From assembly GCA_035274465.1 (NCBI GenBank), contig DATEOF010000468.1:1-64000 (forward strand): a stretch of DNA of 64,000 nt, given 5' to 3'. This DNA comes from JADGRF01 sp035274465. GTDB taxonomy: Bacteria; Myxococcota_A; Polyangia; Polyangiales; JAFGIB01. Shown here one piece after another: positions 40,833-49,294 of the stretch. Under the pieces are notes generated by a model, which saw only the letters and a list, made by a program, of their open reading frames with translations, did no database searches and had not been told where the DNA came from. The first letter of the stretch is position 1, and every line of letters begins with the position of its first letter. A program made the position numbers and the translations under genes.

Positions 40833-42272
40833 TCAGGTCTTCAGCTCGCTGAACTCGCCTGGTTTACCGGTCGGCGCCTTGCCAAAGTTGGTAATCGGGC
40901 TGCCGTCTGCGTTTTTCGCGCCGACAGCGTTCGCCAGCGTGGTGAGCAACATGTTGCTGGGCGCGTCGGTGTCGTTCGCGGTTTGCGTGCCCTTCGTCAG
41001 CTTGATGTACTGGCCGAGCTTGAAGTAGCCGCCGGCGCCGCCCGCGATGATGTTGGGCAGATCCATCCAGTTGTGCCCGAGGCCGTCGCCGAGGTCGTTC
41101 ATATAGCAAACGGCCGTGTTGTCGAGCACGGTGCCGCCCGGCTCGCTGTAGGCGGCCAGGCGATCCAGCAGGCCCTTGAAGCGCTGCATGTACCAGGTGT
41201 CGATGTTGAAGAGGGCAGTCTTCCACTGATCGGAAGGCAAGTTGGGCGACGTGGCGCAATCGGTGGTGGCACCGTGCGAGAGCTTGTGGTGGTTGTACTT
41301 GTTGTTGACGTCGTCCGCGGTCATGCCGAGCCAGCTGAAGATCGGACCGCCCGCGCCGGAGCCCCACTGGATGGTGGAGACGCGGTTCTGATCGCAGGCC
41401 AGCGCGAGCGCCATCACGTCGAGCAGCATGTCGCCGACCTTTTGGTACTCGCTATCGCGCGTCACGGTCGAGGGATTGATGGCCATGATGGCAGACATCT
41501 TGTCGCTCGGTAGGCCGCAGCTGATCACGCCGCTCGACATCATCGTGGTCTCGAGCCCGCGGATGGCCGTGTAGTGCATGTCGAGCTTCGTGCGATCGGC
41601 CGCGCTGATCACGCTGTTGTTCTTGAGCGCGTCGAGGTCGCCCTTCACCGCGTCCAGGATGCTGCGCCGGCGCATGGCCAGGCGATCGAGCGTGGGGCCG
41701 GAGCTGCCGGGCATCACGGCCGACCAGTCCTTGAAGGCCTTCCAGGGATCCTGGAACGGGATCGCCTGCTGGCCGGGGCCCGTGTACGAGAAGCTGCCGG
41801 TGACGTCGTTGCTGCGGTAGCCGACCATCAGGTTGAGCGGCCCCTTGCCATTGGGGTTGATCGACTTGGCGACGACGTGATCGATCGACACGCCGGAGGC
41901 GTAACGCTCGGTGGTCATCTGGTTCGGGGCCGCGGTGAGGCGATGACCCACGGCCTTGGAGTGGTCGTCGCCACCCGCGGGATCGCGGCCGAAGCCGCGC
42001 GGGACCAGGTGGATGCCGCGCGGCACCAGGATCTTGCCGGCGTAGTCTGCGAGCGGCGCCATTCCGGTGCCGGCGAGCGATGCAGCCGTCAGCGGCCCGT
42101 ACGGCGTGGTGGGCCAGAACTTCTGCATGTTGACGCCGTTGCAGCTGAACCAGATCGCCAGCCGCTTGGGAGCCGCCGCGGCGCGCGCCTTGCGAGGCGC
42201 GAAGCTCTCGAGGAACGGCAGCGCGACCACCACGCCACCCAGACCACGCAGGAACTGTCTACGCTGTATCAT
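40833..42272 (-). CDS. DUF1552 protein, Tat-exported (pair A)
   Basis: A 479-residue periplasmic protein of the DUF1552 family. The N-terminus, MIQRRQFLRGLGGVVVALPFLESF, is a twin-arginine signal, which implies export in folded form, often with a cofactor. The mature part has IWFSCNGVNMQKFWPT, GGDDHSKAVGH, ISCGLPSDKM, LALACDQNRVSTIQWGSGAGG, HHKLSHG and VLDNTAVCYMNDLGDGLGHNWMDLPNIIAGGAGG. The last part resembles DUF1501/sulfatase-like metal-site segments. The activity is not known. Its ATG overlaps the stop of the DUF1592 gene by four bases, so the two are made together. The open frame extends to 43118, but that part is a shadow. Confidence 0.88.
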   Translation of the reverse strand: MIQRRQFLRGLGGVVVALPFLESFAPRKARAAAAPKRLAIWFSCNGVNMQKFWPTTPYGPLTAASLAGTGMAPLADYAGKILVPRGIHLVPRGFGRDPAGGDDHSKAVGHRLTAAPNQMTTERYASGVSIDHVVAKSINPNGKGPLNLMVGYRSNDVTGSFSYTGPGQQAIPFQDPWKAFKDWSAVMPGSSGPTLDRLAMRRRSILDAVKGDLDALKNNSVISAADRTKLDMHYTAIRGLETTMMSSGVISCGLPSDKMSAIMAINPSTVTRDSEYQKVGDMLLDVMALALACDQNRVSTIQWGSGAGGPIFSWLGMTADDVNNKYNHHKLSHGATTDCATSPNLPSDQWKTALFNIDTWYMQRFKGLLDRLAAYSEPGGTVLDNTAVCYMNDLGDGLGHNWMDLPNIIAGGAGGYFKLGQYIKLTKGTQTANDTDAPSNMLLTTLANAVGAKNADGSPITNFGKAPTGKPGEFSELKT

Positions 42273-44035
42273 GGCGCCTCCGCCGCACGGACCAGGAAAG
42301 CCTGACTGCGCGAGAGGTCGGTCAGGACATCGAGCGCGGTGTACGAGTCGTCGTCCAGCTTGGCGGCGATCTGGCTGAGCGTGCAGGCATCGCCCTCGGC
42401 TTCGGCGCGGCCGAGCGTGTAGCGGAACCAGCTCTTCGCGTAACACAGCCGGGCTTCGGGCGCGTCCGCGATGGCCTGGGCGAGCTCGACGCCGCTCGCG
42501 AACGGCGTCTTGTCGGTCGTGCCTGCGAGCACACCGCTGGCATCGATCGGCTCGCCGTTCTCGGTCGTGCGGAAGCGGCCGACCGCGTCGTAGTTCTCGA
42601 GCCCGAAGCCGATAGGGTTGATCATCGTGTGGTGGCAGCTGGCGCAAGGCTCGGGCGCCGTGTGCATGTCGACCTGCTGGCGCGTGGTCTTGATCTTGCT
42701 GCCGTCGAGCGGCGGCAACGACGGCACGTTGGGCGGCGGATCCGGGATCGCGTTGCACAGGATCCGGCGCTGGATGAACACGCCGCGGTGGATCGGTGAG
42801 CTGGATTGGCTGAAGGCGTGCGTGGCCAGGAAGCCGAGCTGGGTGAGCAGGCCGGCGCGCTGCTTGGGGTCGAGCTCGGCGCGCGTCAGCGTGTCGCTCC
42901 AGCTGCCGGTGACGCCGTAGAGCGCCGCGGTGGTCTTGTTGACGAAGCTGAACGGTGCGGTCATCAGCGAGATGAAGCCGCGCTTGCGCTCGAAGCTGAT
43001 GGCGTCGACGTACTTCTCGACCTCGCCCGAGAGGGCCGGCGCCAGGTCGGGCGTGACAGTCGGGTACTGCTTGGGATCCTTGGTCAGCTTGTTCGGGTAG
43101 ATGTCCAGGTCCAACCACTGGTGGTGGAAGTCGCGCACGGTCTCGCGCGCGGGCTGACCTGCGAGCAATCGCACGGCTTGCTTGGCGACCGCGTCGACGC
43201 CGTTTAGCTGGCCGGCCTCTGCAGCCGACAGCAGCATGGCGTCGGGCGTGGTGTTGACCAGCATGTACGACAGGCGCGAGGCGACCTCGTAGCTGCTGAG
43301 CGGGATCGCACCGGACTTCTTCTCGTTGCTGAGCTCGACCCGGTACAGGAACTTCGGCGACTGGAACAAGGTCTCGAGCGTCACGCGCACGCCCTTCTGA
43401 AAGTCGTCGCCGTCGTCGACCAGCATCGGGCCCTGCTTGAAGAGCGCGAGCAAGCTACTCTGCTCCGCAGCCGTCAGCGGCCGGCGCCAGACCTTCTTGC
43501 CGAACTCGGCGATGAACGTTTTGGCGCAGGTCTCACCGCCGGTCGGGTTGCAGCCGATCACGCGTGAATACGCCGCTGCGTCGGCGACCACGCGGGATGC
43601 GATGGTCTCGGCCGCGTCCCGGTACGACTTGGCTAGCACGTCGCCCACTTGCAGATCCTGGCCGCGATCGAACCCCGCCTGACGCTGGTCGGCCAGGAAC
43701 TCGGCTGCCAGCTTCAGGTCCAGGCCGGTGAGATCGCGCACCGAGTTGTCGAACTGGTGGTGAGTCAGGCGAGCCAATCGCGTGGTGGGCGGCGGCAGTC
43801 CAGGGGTGCAGGCCCCGCCGCTGGCAGCTGCGCCGTTGCCACCCGCTGCCGCGCTCCCTGGGCCGCTGGTCGCGGCTGCACCACCACCAGCGCCGCCCTG
43901 CGCTGCAGGCGCCTCCGGGTCGCGCTCGCTGGGCGCGTCGTCGATGCTACCGCTGCAGCCCAGCCCGGCGCCGAGCAGCACCAGCAGCAACACGCAACGC
44001 GCGAAGCTCCAGGTCTCACACGGACGTACAGCCAT
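42269..44035 (-). CDS. DUF1592/1588/1587/1595/1585 lipoprotein with CxxCH (pair A)
   Basis: A 588-residue lipoprotein with lipobox LGAGLGC and a Gly/Ala-rich linker, followed by the standard domain string: DUF1587 (LARLTHHQFDNSVRDLTG), DUF1595 (FGKKVWRRPLTAAEQ), DUF1592 (LSSYEVASRLSYMLVNTTPD), DUF1588 (RAGLLTQLGFLATHAFSQSSSPIHRGVFIQRRILC, then CASCHHTMINPIGFGLENYDAVGR) and DUF1585 at the end. The CASCH motif should bind one c-type haem. These proteins are abundant in Planctomycetes and Myxococcota beside DUF1552 or DUF1501 genes; their reaction is unknown. The ATG at 44035 was chosen because the signal peptide begins there. Confidence 0.88.
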   Translation of the reverse strand: MAVRPCETWSFARCVLLLVLLGAGLGCSGSIDDAPSERDPEAPAAQGGAGGGAAATSGPGSAAAGGNGAAASGGACTPGLPPPTTRLARLTHHQFDNSVRDLTGLDLKLAAEFLADQRQAGFDRGQDLQVGDVLAKSYRDAAETIASRVVADAAAYSRVIGCNPTGGETCAKTFIAEFGKKVWRRPLTAAEQSSLLALFKQGPMLVDDGDDFQKGVRVTLETLFQSPKFLYRVELSNEKKSGAIPLSSYEVASRLSYMLVNTTPDAMLLSAAEAGQLNGVDAVAKQAVRLLAGQPARETVRDFHHQWLDLDIYPNKLTKDPKQYPTVTPDLAPALSGEVEKYVDAISFERKRGFISLMTAPFSFVNKTTAALYGVTGSWSDTLTRAELDPKQRAGLLTQLGFLATHAFSQSSSPIHRGVFIQRRILCNAIPDPPPNVPSLPPLDGSKIKTTRQQVDMHTAPEPCASCHHTMINPIGFGLENYDAVGRFRTTENGEPIDASGVLAGTTDKTPFASGVELAQAIADAPEARLCYAKSWFRYTLGRAEAEGDACTLSQIAAKLDDDSYTALDVLTDLSRSQAFLVRAAEAP

Positions 44036-44155
44036 GTCACCCGACCTTACCGCCAAGCCTGCGAGCCTAGCTCAGACTAGGGCGCACGGGCCGCGCGGAA
44101 CGGTTCAAAAAAGTCCGAACGGCCGAGGTTTTCTGCGGAAAGGTGCGAAACCCAC

Positions 44156-45583
44156 TCAGACGATCGGGCCCTTACACAAGCTCTCCAGCCCGAACACGTT
44201 CGAGGTGATGCCCGATGCATTTTGCACCGAAATCAGCAGGTCGTTGTTGTTGCGGCCACCGGCATCGACGATGCGGCCCGTCTTGAACTTGCCGGCGCCT
44301 TGACCCGCGAGGATGAACGGGATGTCGCGCAGGTAGTGTCCACTCGAACTGTCACTCCAGCATTCCATGCCGAGGATCACCGAGCTGTTGAAGAGCGCGG
44401 TCTGACCCTGGCCGTCGTCGATGCTCTTGAGCGCGGTGAGCAGCTGCGCGAACTTCCCCGCGTAGAACTTGCCCATGATGTTTTGTCCCGCGACATTGTT
44501 GCTATGCTCGAGCGTGTGGTGCGCCTGGTTGACGCCCATGCTCGGCCAGCGCTGGCCGCAGGATGCGCCGGAGAGCGTGTAGGCGATCACGCGCGTGAGG
44601 TCCCACTCGAAGGCGAGCTTGATCAGCCCGATCATCTGGTCGTGCACCGGCGATAGGTCGTCACAGCTCTGCTTGCCTGCACCCTTGCCGGTGGGCCTCG
44701 CGCCGGTCGGACAGGCACCTGCGGGCGTGCCGGGCTGTGCGCCGGTCGCGCCCGCATTGAGCTCGGCCTGCACGGCGGACTCGACGTCGCGCCAACCGGC
44801 GACCAGGCCATCGAGCTTGCGCGAGTGCTCCGAGTCCATGCCGAGGCGGCGCTTCGCGTCCGAGATGTCCTGCAGCCGGAAGTCGATCAGGCTCTGCTTG
44901 CGCTTCAAGGCAGCCTGGAGCTTGGTCTTGTCTGCCACCGGCTGGTTCGAGGCGCCCGAGCAGAGCACCTGAACGCGCTCCATCAAGGTGTCGTAGAGCT
45001 GTCCCGCGTCTTGCACCGGCTCGATCGCGTTTCCGTACTGCGCGTCGCCGGACTGACGCTTGCGGTACGAGATGTAGCGCTGGCCGAGGCCCACGTTGTC
45101 CGCGTCCGATTGCGCGCCGGCCCCGACGTGCAAGCTCGCGAACGGCAGGCCAGCCAGCGCCGGCGTTGCCTTGTAGTGATTGGCAATTGCGATGTCGATC
45201 GACTCGTTGTCTGTATAGGCATAGTACGAATCGTTCTTGGAGTAGTGATAGCTGTGGCCCGTGACACAGCCGATCAGGCCTGCGGCGTGCTCCTCCTTGT
45301 ACCCGTCGGTCTTGGGCGAGCCGCCGTGGATGCTCATCTTCTTGAACAGGATGAGGTCCTGGGCGTGTGGCTGAAGCACCTCGAGCGGTGTCCCGGCCAG
45401 CTCCATGATCGAGGCCGGGTTGTTCGAGGCGGGGTGGAACGAACCGCCCTTGAAGAACATCAAGAAGCGCGGCGCGTCGACGAACGTGCCGCCCGCGACG
45501 TAGCCCATGGCGCGCGCGACGGGTGTGAGCAAGAAGGCGAGGGCGCCGAAGCTCTTGATCAGGTCACGGCGGGTGAGTTTCAT
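44156..45583 (-). CDS. DUF1552 protein, Tat-exported (pair B)
   Basis: A 475-residue paralogue of the 40833 product. The twin-arginine signal is MKLTRRDLIKSFGALAFLL. Shared blocks include FLMFFKGGSFHPAS, GGSPKTDGYKEEHAAGLIG, AFEWDLTRVIAYTLSGASCG, HHTLEHS, and ALFNSSVILGMECWSDSSSGHYLRDIPFILAGQGAGKFKTG near the C-terminus. A longer insert with Gly/Pro and cysteines (about residues 270-300) separates it from pair A. The ATG overlaps the DUF1592 stop by four bases (45580-45583). It is preceded by about 120 bases free of genes before pair A, so it forms its own unit. Confidence 0.88.
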   Translation of the reverse strand: MKLTRRDLIKSFGALAFLLTPVARAMGYVAGGTFVDAPRFLMFFKGGSFHPASNNPASIMELAGTPLEVLQPHAQDLILFKKMSIHGGSPKTDGYKEEHAAGLIGCVTGHSYHYSKNDSYYAYTDNESIDIAIANHYKATPALAGLPFASLHVGAGAQSDADNVGLGQRYISYRKRQSGDAQYGNAIEPVQDAGQLYDTLMERVQVLCSGASNQPVADKTKLQAALKRKQSLIDFRLQDISDAKRRLGMDSEHSRKLDGLVAGWRDVESAVQAELNAGATGAQPGTPAGACPTGARPTGKGAGKQSCDDLSPVHDQMIGLIKLAFEWDLTRVIAYTLSGASCGQRWPSMGVNQAHHTLEHSNNVAGQNIMGKFYAGKFAQLLTALKSIDDGQGQTALFNSSVILGMECWSDSSSGHYLRDIPFILAGQGAGKFKTGRIVDAGGRNNNDLLISVQNASGITSNVFGLESLCKGPIV

Positions 45584-47358
45584 GGGGCCTCCGTGCGCTG
45601 AGAGAAGGTTGGCGAGCGGGCCAGGGTCTCGAGCATGTCGACGATGTTTTGTTTGCCCTGGTCGGCCAGGCCGAAGAACATCTGACGCAGTACCGGGTCG
45701 TCACCGGCCACCTCGTCGCGCCCCAGGTAGAAGCGGAACAGCTGACGCGCGAAGCACTGTTGAAAGCGTAGCGAGTTGGTCAGGTTCTTGAGCGCGTCGA
45801 CCGGTGTCGTGGTCGTGAGCGAGCCTTCATCCAGGAACTCGAAGGTGACCTTCGCGTCGATCGGCAGGCCCTCGTCGGTGGTTCGATAGCGCCCCATCGC
45901 GTCGTAGTTCTCCTGCATGAAGCCGAACGGGTTGATGTACGCGTGGCAGCCCTGACACTGCGCGCTGGCGGTGGCGCCCTCGACGCGCTGGCGCTCGGTC
46001 TTGCCAGTGGTCATCGGCAGCGTCGTGTTCACGCCGGCCGGCGGCAGGCCGAGCGGCATGCACATCACCTTGCGTACGAAGAATACGCCGCGCTTGACGA
46101 GGCGCGTGGTGGTCGGACCCGAGTGGGAGGCGATCACCCCGGGCAGGCTGAAGATGCCCAGGCGCTGCGTCGGGTCGAGCTGGGTCGGGCCAGACTTCGC
46201 GGGGTTCTTGATGCCGTAGAGCGGCGCGATCGTGGCCGACACGAACGACTGCGTGGATTGCGTCACGTCCTTCAGGCGTGGCGCCGCAGCCGACAGCTGC
46301 TGGTTCAGGAACGCGCGCGTCTCCTCGACCACCGCGGCCGCCATCTGGGGCGTGAACTCCGGAAATACGTCGGCCGCGAGGCCGAACTCGTCGGGCTCAC
46401 GCACCTCGAGCCAGGCGATGAAGAAGCGCATCAGCTTCTGGCGAGCCTCGGGCGAGGCCAGCACCTTCGAGATCGCGCGTTGCGTGGCATCGGCCGTGAC
46501 GAGTTGTGTCGCGGCATCGCTCGAGGACATGCCGAATGCTTCGGGCGGCGCGTCGGCCAGCGTGTAGCTGATGTGTTGCAGTTGCTGGGCCGGCGAGAGC
46601 GCAGGCGCGCCCGCGAGCACCTCGTCGCGAAACACGTACGACGGGGAGGTCAGCGTCAGATCCACCAGGTCAGCGGTCGCATCTGCCAGGCCGAGCTCCT
46701 TCACGCTGGCCTGGAAGAAGCTCGAGAAGTGCACGAGCTGCGCTTCGTTCACCACGCCGCGGAAGGCGCGGGTCACGAACTTGCGCGCCTGCGCGTCCAG
46801 GCAGGTGGGCGCGTTGTTCATGCTCGCGCAGTCGATGACCGAGGCGGGTGTGACGCGAACGCTCGCCGTCAGCTGCCCGACCCACTGGTTGTACGGCGTG
46901 AAGTTGGCCGCGTTGAAGCCGAGGTTGGCCGCGTATTCGTAGTTGGTCTGAAGTGGATCGCGCGGCATGGTCTCCGCGACTGCGATCTTGTAGTGGGAGG
47001 GGAGCAGGCTCTTGGTCGTGAGATCGAGCTGAGTTCGCGTCAGCCGAAACATGCGGGCTGGACCGGCGAGGGGGGCGTCTCCGGGGAAGTAGCGACGCGC
47101 GGTGTCGAACAGGGTTGGGTTGGCCGCGCGCATCGCGTCGTCTGCAGCCTTCGCTGCGGCGCTATCGGCTGCAGCTGCACCGGGCGGTGTGGCTCCGGGA
47201 GCCGCCGGTGGGAACGCTCCGGTCCCCGCCGTCTGGGGACGACCCACGCCCTCGCCTCGCTGGGGGGAAGAAATCTCCCCTGCGCAGCCCGCCATCCACA
47301 CGGCCAGGCAGATCGCGGCGGTGATGGGACGCCTCAGGGGGACAGATCTGTGCGACAT
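45580..47358 (-). CDS. DUF1592-family lipoprotein with CxxCH (pair B)
   Basis: A 592-residue lipoprotein with lipobox WMAGC (Cys24). After a Pro/Ala linker comes FRLTRTQLDLTTKSLLP (DUF1587-like), FVTRAFRGVVNEAQL (DUF1595-like), QLQHISYTLADAPPE and FIAWLEVREPDEFG (DUF1592), QRLGIFSLPGVIASHSGPTTTRLVKRGVFFVRKVMC with CQGCHAYINPFGFMQENYDAMGRYR (DUF1588), and a DUF1585 tail. One c-type haem motif, CQGCH. The GAAAGGG site supports the ATG at 47358. Sequence is clearly diverged from pair A, so the duplication is old or the pairs were acquired separately. Confidence 0.88.
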   Translation of the reverse strand: MSHRSVPLRRPITAAICLAVWMAGCAGEISSPQRGEGVGRPQTAGTGAFPPAAPGATPPGAAAADSAAAKAADDAMRAANPTLFDTARRYFPGDAPLAGPARMFRLTRTQLDLTTKSLLPSHYKIAVAETMPRDPLQTNYEYAANLGFNAANFTPYNQWVGQLTASVRVTPASVIDCASMNNAPTCLDAQARKFVTRAFRGVVNEAQLVHFSSFFQASVKELGLADATADLVDLTLTSPSYVFRDEVLAGAPALSPAQQLQHISYTLADAPPEAFGMSSSDAATQLVTADATQRAISKVLASPEARQKLMRFFIAWLEVREPDEFGLAADVFPEFTPQMAAAVVEETRAFLNQQLSAAAPRLKDVTQSTQSFVSATIAPLYGIKNPAKSGPTQLDPTQRLGIFSLPGVIASHSGPTTTRLVKRGVFFVRKVMCMPLGLPPAGVNTTLPMTTGKTERQRVEGATASAQCQGCHAYINPFGFMQENYDAMGRYRTTDEGLPIDAKVTFEFLDEGSLTTTTPVDALKNLTNSLRFQQCFARQLFRFYLGRDEVAGDDPVLRQMFFGLADQGKQNIVDMLETLARSPTFSQRTEAP

Positions 47359-47473
47359 GCTGACCCTTTCGTCGGATGACGCCGTTGCCTCCGCTCAGTG
47401 GCCGAGGGGGGCGAAAAAGTGGTCAGGTGCTGGTCGCGGGCGCGATTGTTGCTGCTGTCCCCCTGGTCATCCC

Positions 47474-49294
47474 ATGCGTGTGTCAATGTGTGCCGTGGTC
47501 GTCGCGCTCGTCTGCTGCGTTGCTTGCAGCGAGCGCGAGGGCCAGCCCAAGCAACAGCCAGCGGCGGCCGAGTGCGGTGGAACGCGCGCACAGCTGCCAG
47601 CTGCGTTCGATCCCCGCAGCGTGAGTTGGCAGCTCGTCGTTCCGCCGCATGCAGCTCAGCAGCGCCTCGACGCGATCGTCGAGACCTGCGAGAGCTGGGT
47701 CAGCCTCGCGCACGATGGAGGGGGAGGCGGCAAGGGCATGTTCTTCGGCGCAAACGAGGTGCTGATCACGTCCGACGGTACAGAGTGGTTGCGCTCCACG
47801 ATCGCCGGGGTCGATGGCGCGACATTCTTCGATATCGCGCGCGGCGCCGGCCACTGGGTCGCCGTGGGCCGAGGCGCGCAGGGGGGAGGCTCGATCGCGG
47901 TCTCTACGGGCGGTGAGTCACCTTTTCGCGTCGTCTTTACGGCACCCGAGTGGGCGTTCGAGCACGTGGCGTTCGGCGCGGGCACGTTCGTCGCGCAATC
48001 GCGCTCCGGTCTGGCGGTTTCGCACGACGGCGAGCACTGGAGCTGGTCCTCGCTGGCGCCCGCGACGCAGTACTTCGACGTGGCGTTCGGCAATGGCCGC
48101 TTCGTCCTCGCCGGACTCGTCCAGGCGGTCAGCTCCGCCGATGGCGAGAGCTGGCAGGTAAGCTCGCAAAGTCTGCTGCTGGAGCAGATTCGATTCGTGG
48201 GCGGCAAATTCTACGCCTACGGGGCGAGCGGTGCATTCGAATCGCTCGACGGCAGCACGTTCACCAACGTGCAGCGCATGATTCCGGATGCTGCGATCGG
48301 CGGCGTGCTCGTGAGGGTGGGCGAGGCTGTCGAAAGCCACGGGGCGCAGACGACGCAAGTGCCCGATCCACCGCGCGTGCTCGTCTCGCAGGACGACGGC
48401 AACACATGGTTCAGTCAACACCTGACAGTCAGCTCCGCCCAGGTCGACTGTTCGATCGACCCGTGCGTGGTGGTACCGCAAGGCATCTTGGTGTTGCGGC
48501 CGAAGGTCGTCGATGCAACCCCGAGCGGCGTGCTGTGCGACGGTAGCTCGGAGATGCGCGTGATGGCGGGCTGGGGTCCGGGGTTCCCAGACGCATCTGC
48601 CGTGTTCATGTCACCGTACGGCGCGGCGTTCTTCGCGATCGACGGCAAGTGTCGCTACTACGCGCAGGACAATCCGACCCACGCGATCGTCCGTGGCCAG
48701 CTGACGCCGGAGCAAGCGACCTCGCTCAGCGCAGATCTGGCTTGGGAAGAGTTGCCGACGTGGGGGCACTATCACCCGGAGACCCAGTGTGCGGATGCGG
48801 GCGGCGTGGTCCTTGGCACGCGCCAGGTGGTGTTCAGCTGCGGCCCTTCGGAGGAGATCGGGTGCGGCTGTGGCCCTGCGGCGCCTCCGGGCTTGCCGGC
48901 CACGTTGAAGAATGCGCTGCGCTGGCACGCGGCCTTGGTGAAAAATGGCACACCGCTCGACGGTGCGCTGGACGCACTCGCGCAGCCTGGCAGCGAAGCC
49001 AGTCGCCCGTGGCAGGCCTGGCCGCTCGCGCGCAGCATTTCATCCATCCCGGACTTCATCGTCGATCCGAGCGGGTTTCGTTTCGATCGCGAGGCCGTTC
49101 GGTTCGACGATCCGTCCGAAGCCGCGCTGCTGCGCAAGCTGCGAGATCTGCAGCCAGAAGCAGCGCGTTCTGCTTCTGACAGCTTCAGTGTGCGCGAGGG
49201 CTCCGCGGCCTACTCGATCTTCCTGCGCGACGTCGTCCCGGACGCGGACGCCAGCGCGATGCAAAAGCTCATGCAGAGCTTCAGCTTCGATTAG
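47474..49294 (+). CDS. Lipoprotein with sialidase/BNR-like propeller
   Basis: A 606-residue lipoprotein (lipobox VACS, Cys near residue 16). The first 340 residues carry repeats of the BNR/photosystem-assembly type: GANEVLITSDGTEWLRSTI, HWVAVGRGAQGGGSIAVSTGG, GTFVAQSRSGLAVSHDGEHWSWSSL, GRFVLAGLVQAVSSADGESWQVSS and VLVSQDDGNTWFSQHL. These should build a beta-propeller. The second half has several Cys pairs (CGCGCG-like) and no recognised domain. No enzyme residues are evident, so binding or scaffolding outside the cell is likely. I chose the ATG at 47474 for its signal peptide. It ends 14 bases inside the convergent TPR gene. Confidence 0.78.
   Translation: MRVSMCAVVVALVCCVACSEREGQPKQQPAAAECGGTRAQLPAAFDPRSVSWQLVVPPHAAQQRLDAIVETCESWVSLAHDGGGGGKGMFFGANEVLITSDGTEWLRSTIAGVDGATFFDIARGAGHWVAVGRGAQGGGSIAVSTGGESPFRVVFTAPEWAFEHVAFGAGTFVAQSRSGLAVSHDGEHWSWSSLAPATQYFDVAFGNGRFVLAGLVQAVSSADGESWQVSSQSLLLEQIRFVGGKFYAYGASGAFESLDGSTFTNVQRMIPDAAIGGVLVRVGEAVESHGAQTTQVPDPPRVLVSQDDGNTWFSQHLTVSSAQVDCSIDPCVVVPQGILVLRPKVVDATPSGVLCDGSSEMRVMAGWGPGFPDASAVFMSPYGAAFFAIDGKCRYYAQDNPTHAIVRGQLTPEQATSLSADLAWEELPTWGHYHPETQCADAGGVVLGTRQVVFSCGPSEEIGCGCGPAAPPGLPATLKNALRWHAALVKNGTPLDGALDALAQPGSEASRPWQAWPLARSISSIPDFIVDPSGFRFDREAVRFDDPSEAALLRKLRDLQPEAARSASDSFSVREGSAAYSIFLRDVVPDADASAMQKLMQSFSFD

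Noticed and set aside
42273..43118. Upstream extension of the DUF1552 frame to give a 761-residue protein
   Set aside because: The extra part lies inside the DUF1592 coding region in another frame and is arginine-rich noise; the Tat signal at 42272 marks the true start.
47102..47473. N-terminal extension of the propeller lipoprotein
   Set aside because: It is antisense to the DUF1592 gene of pair B and would bury the lipobox.
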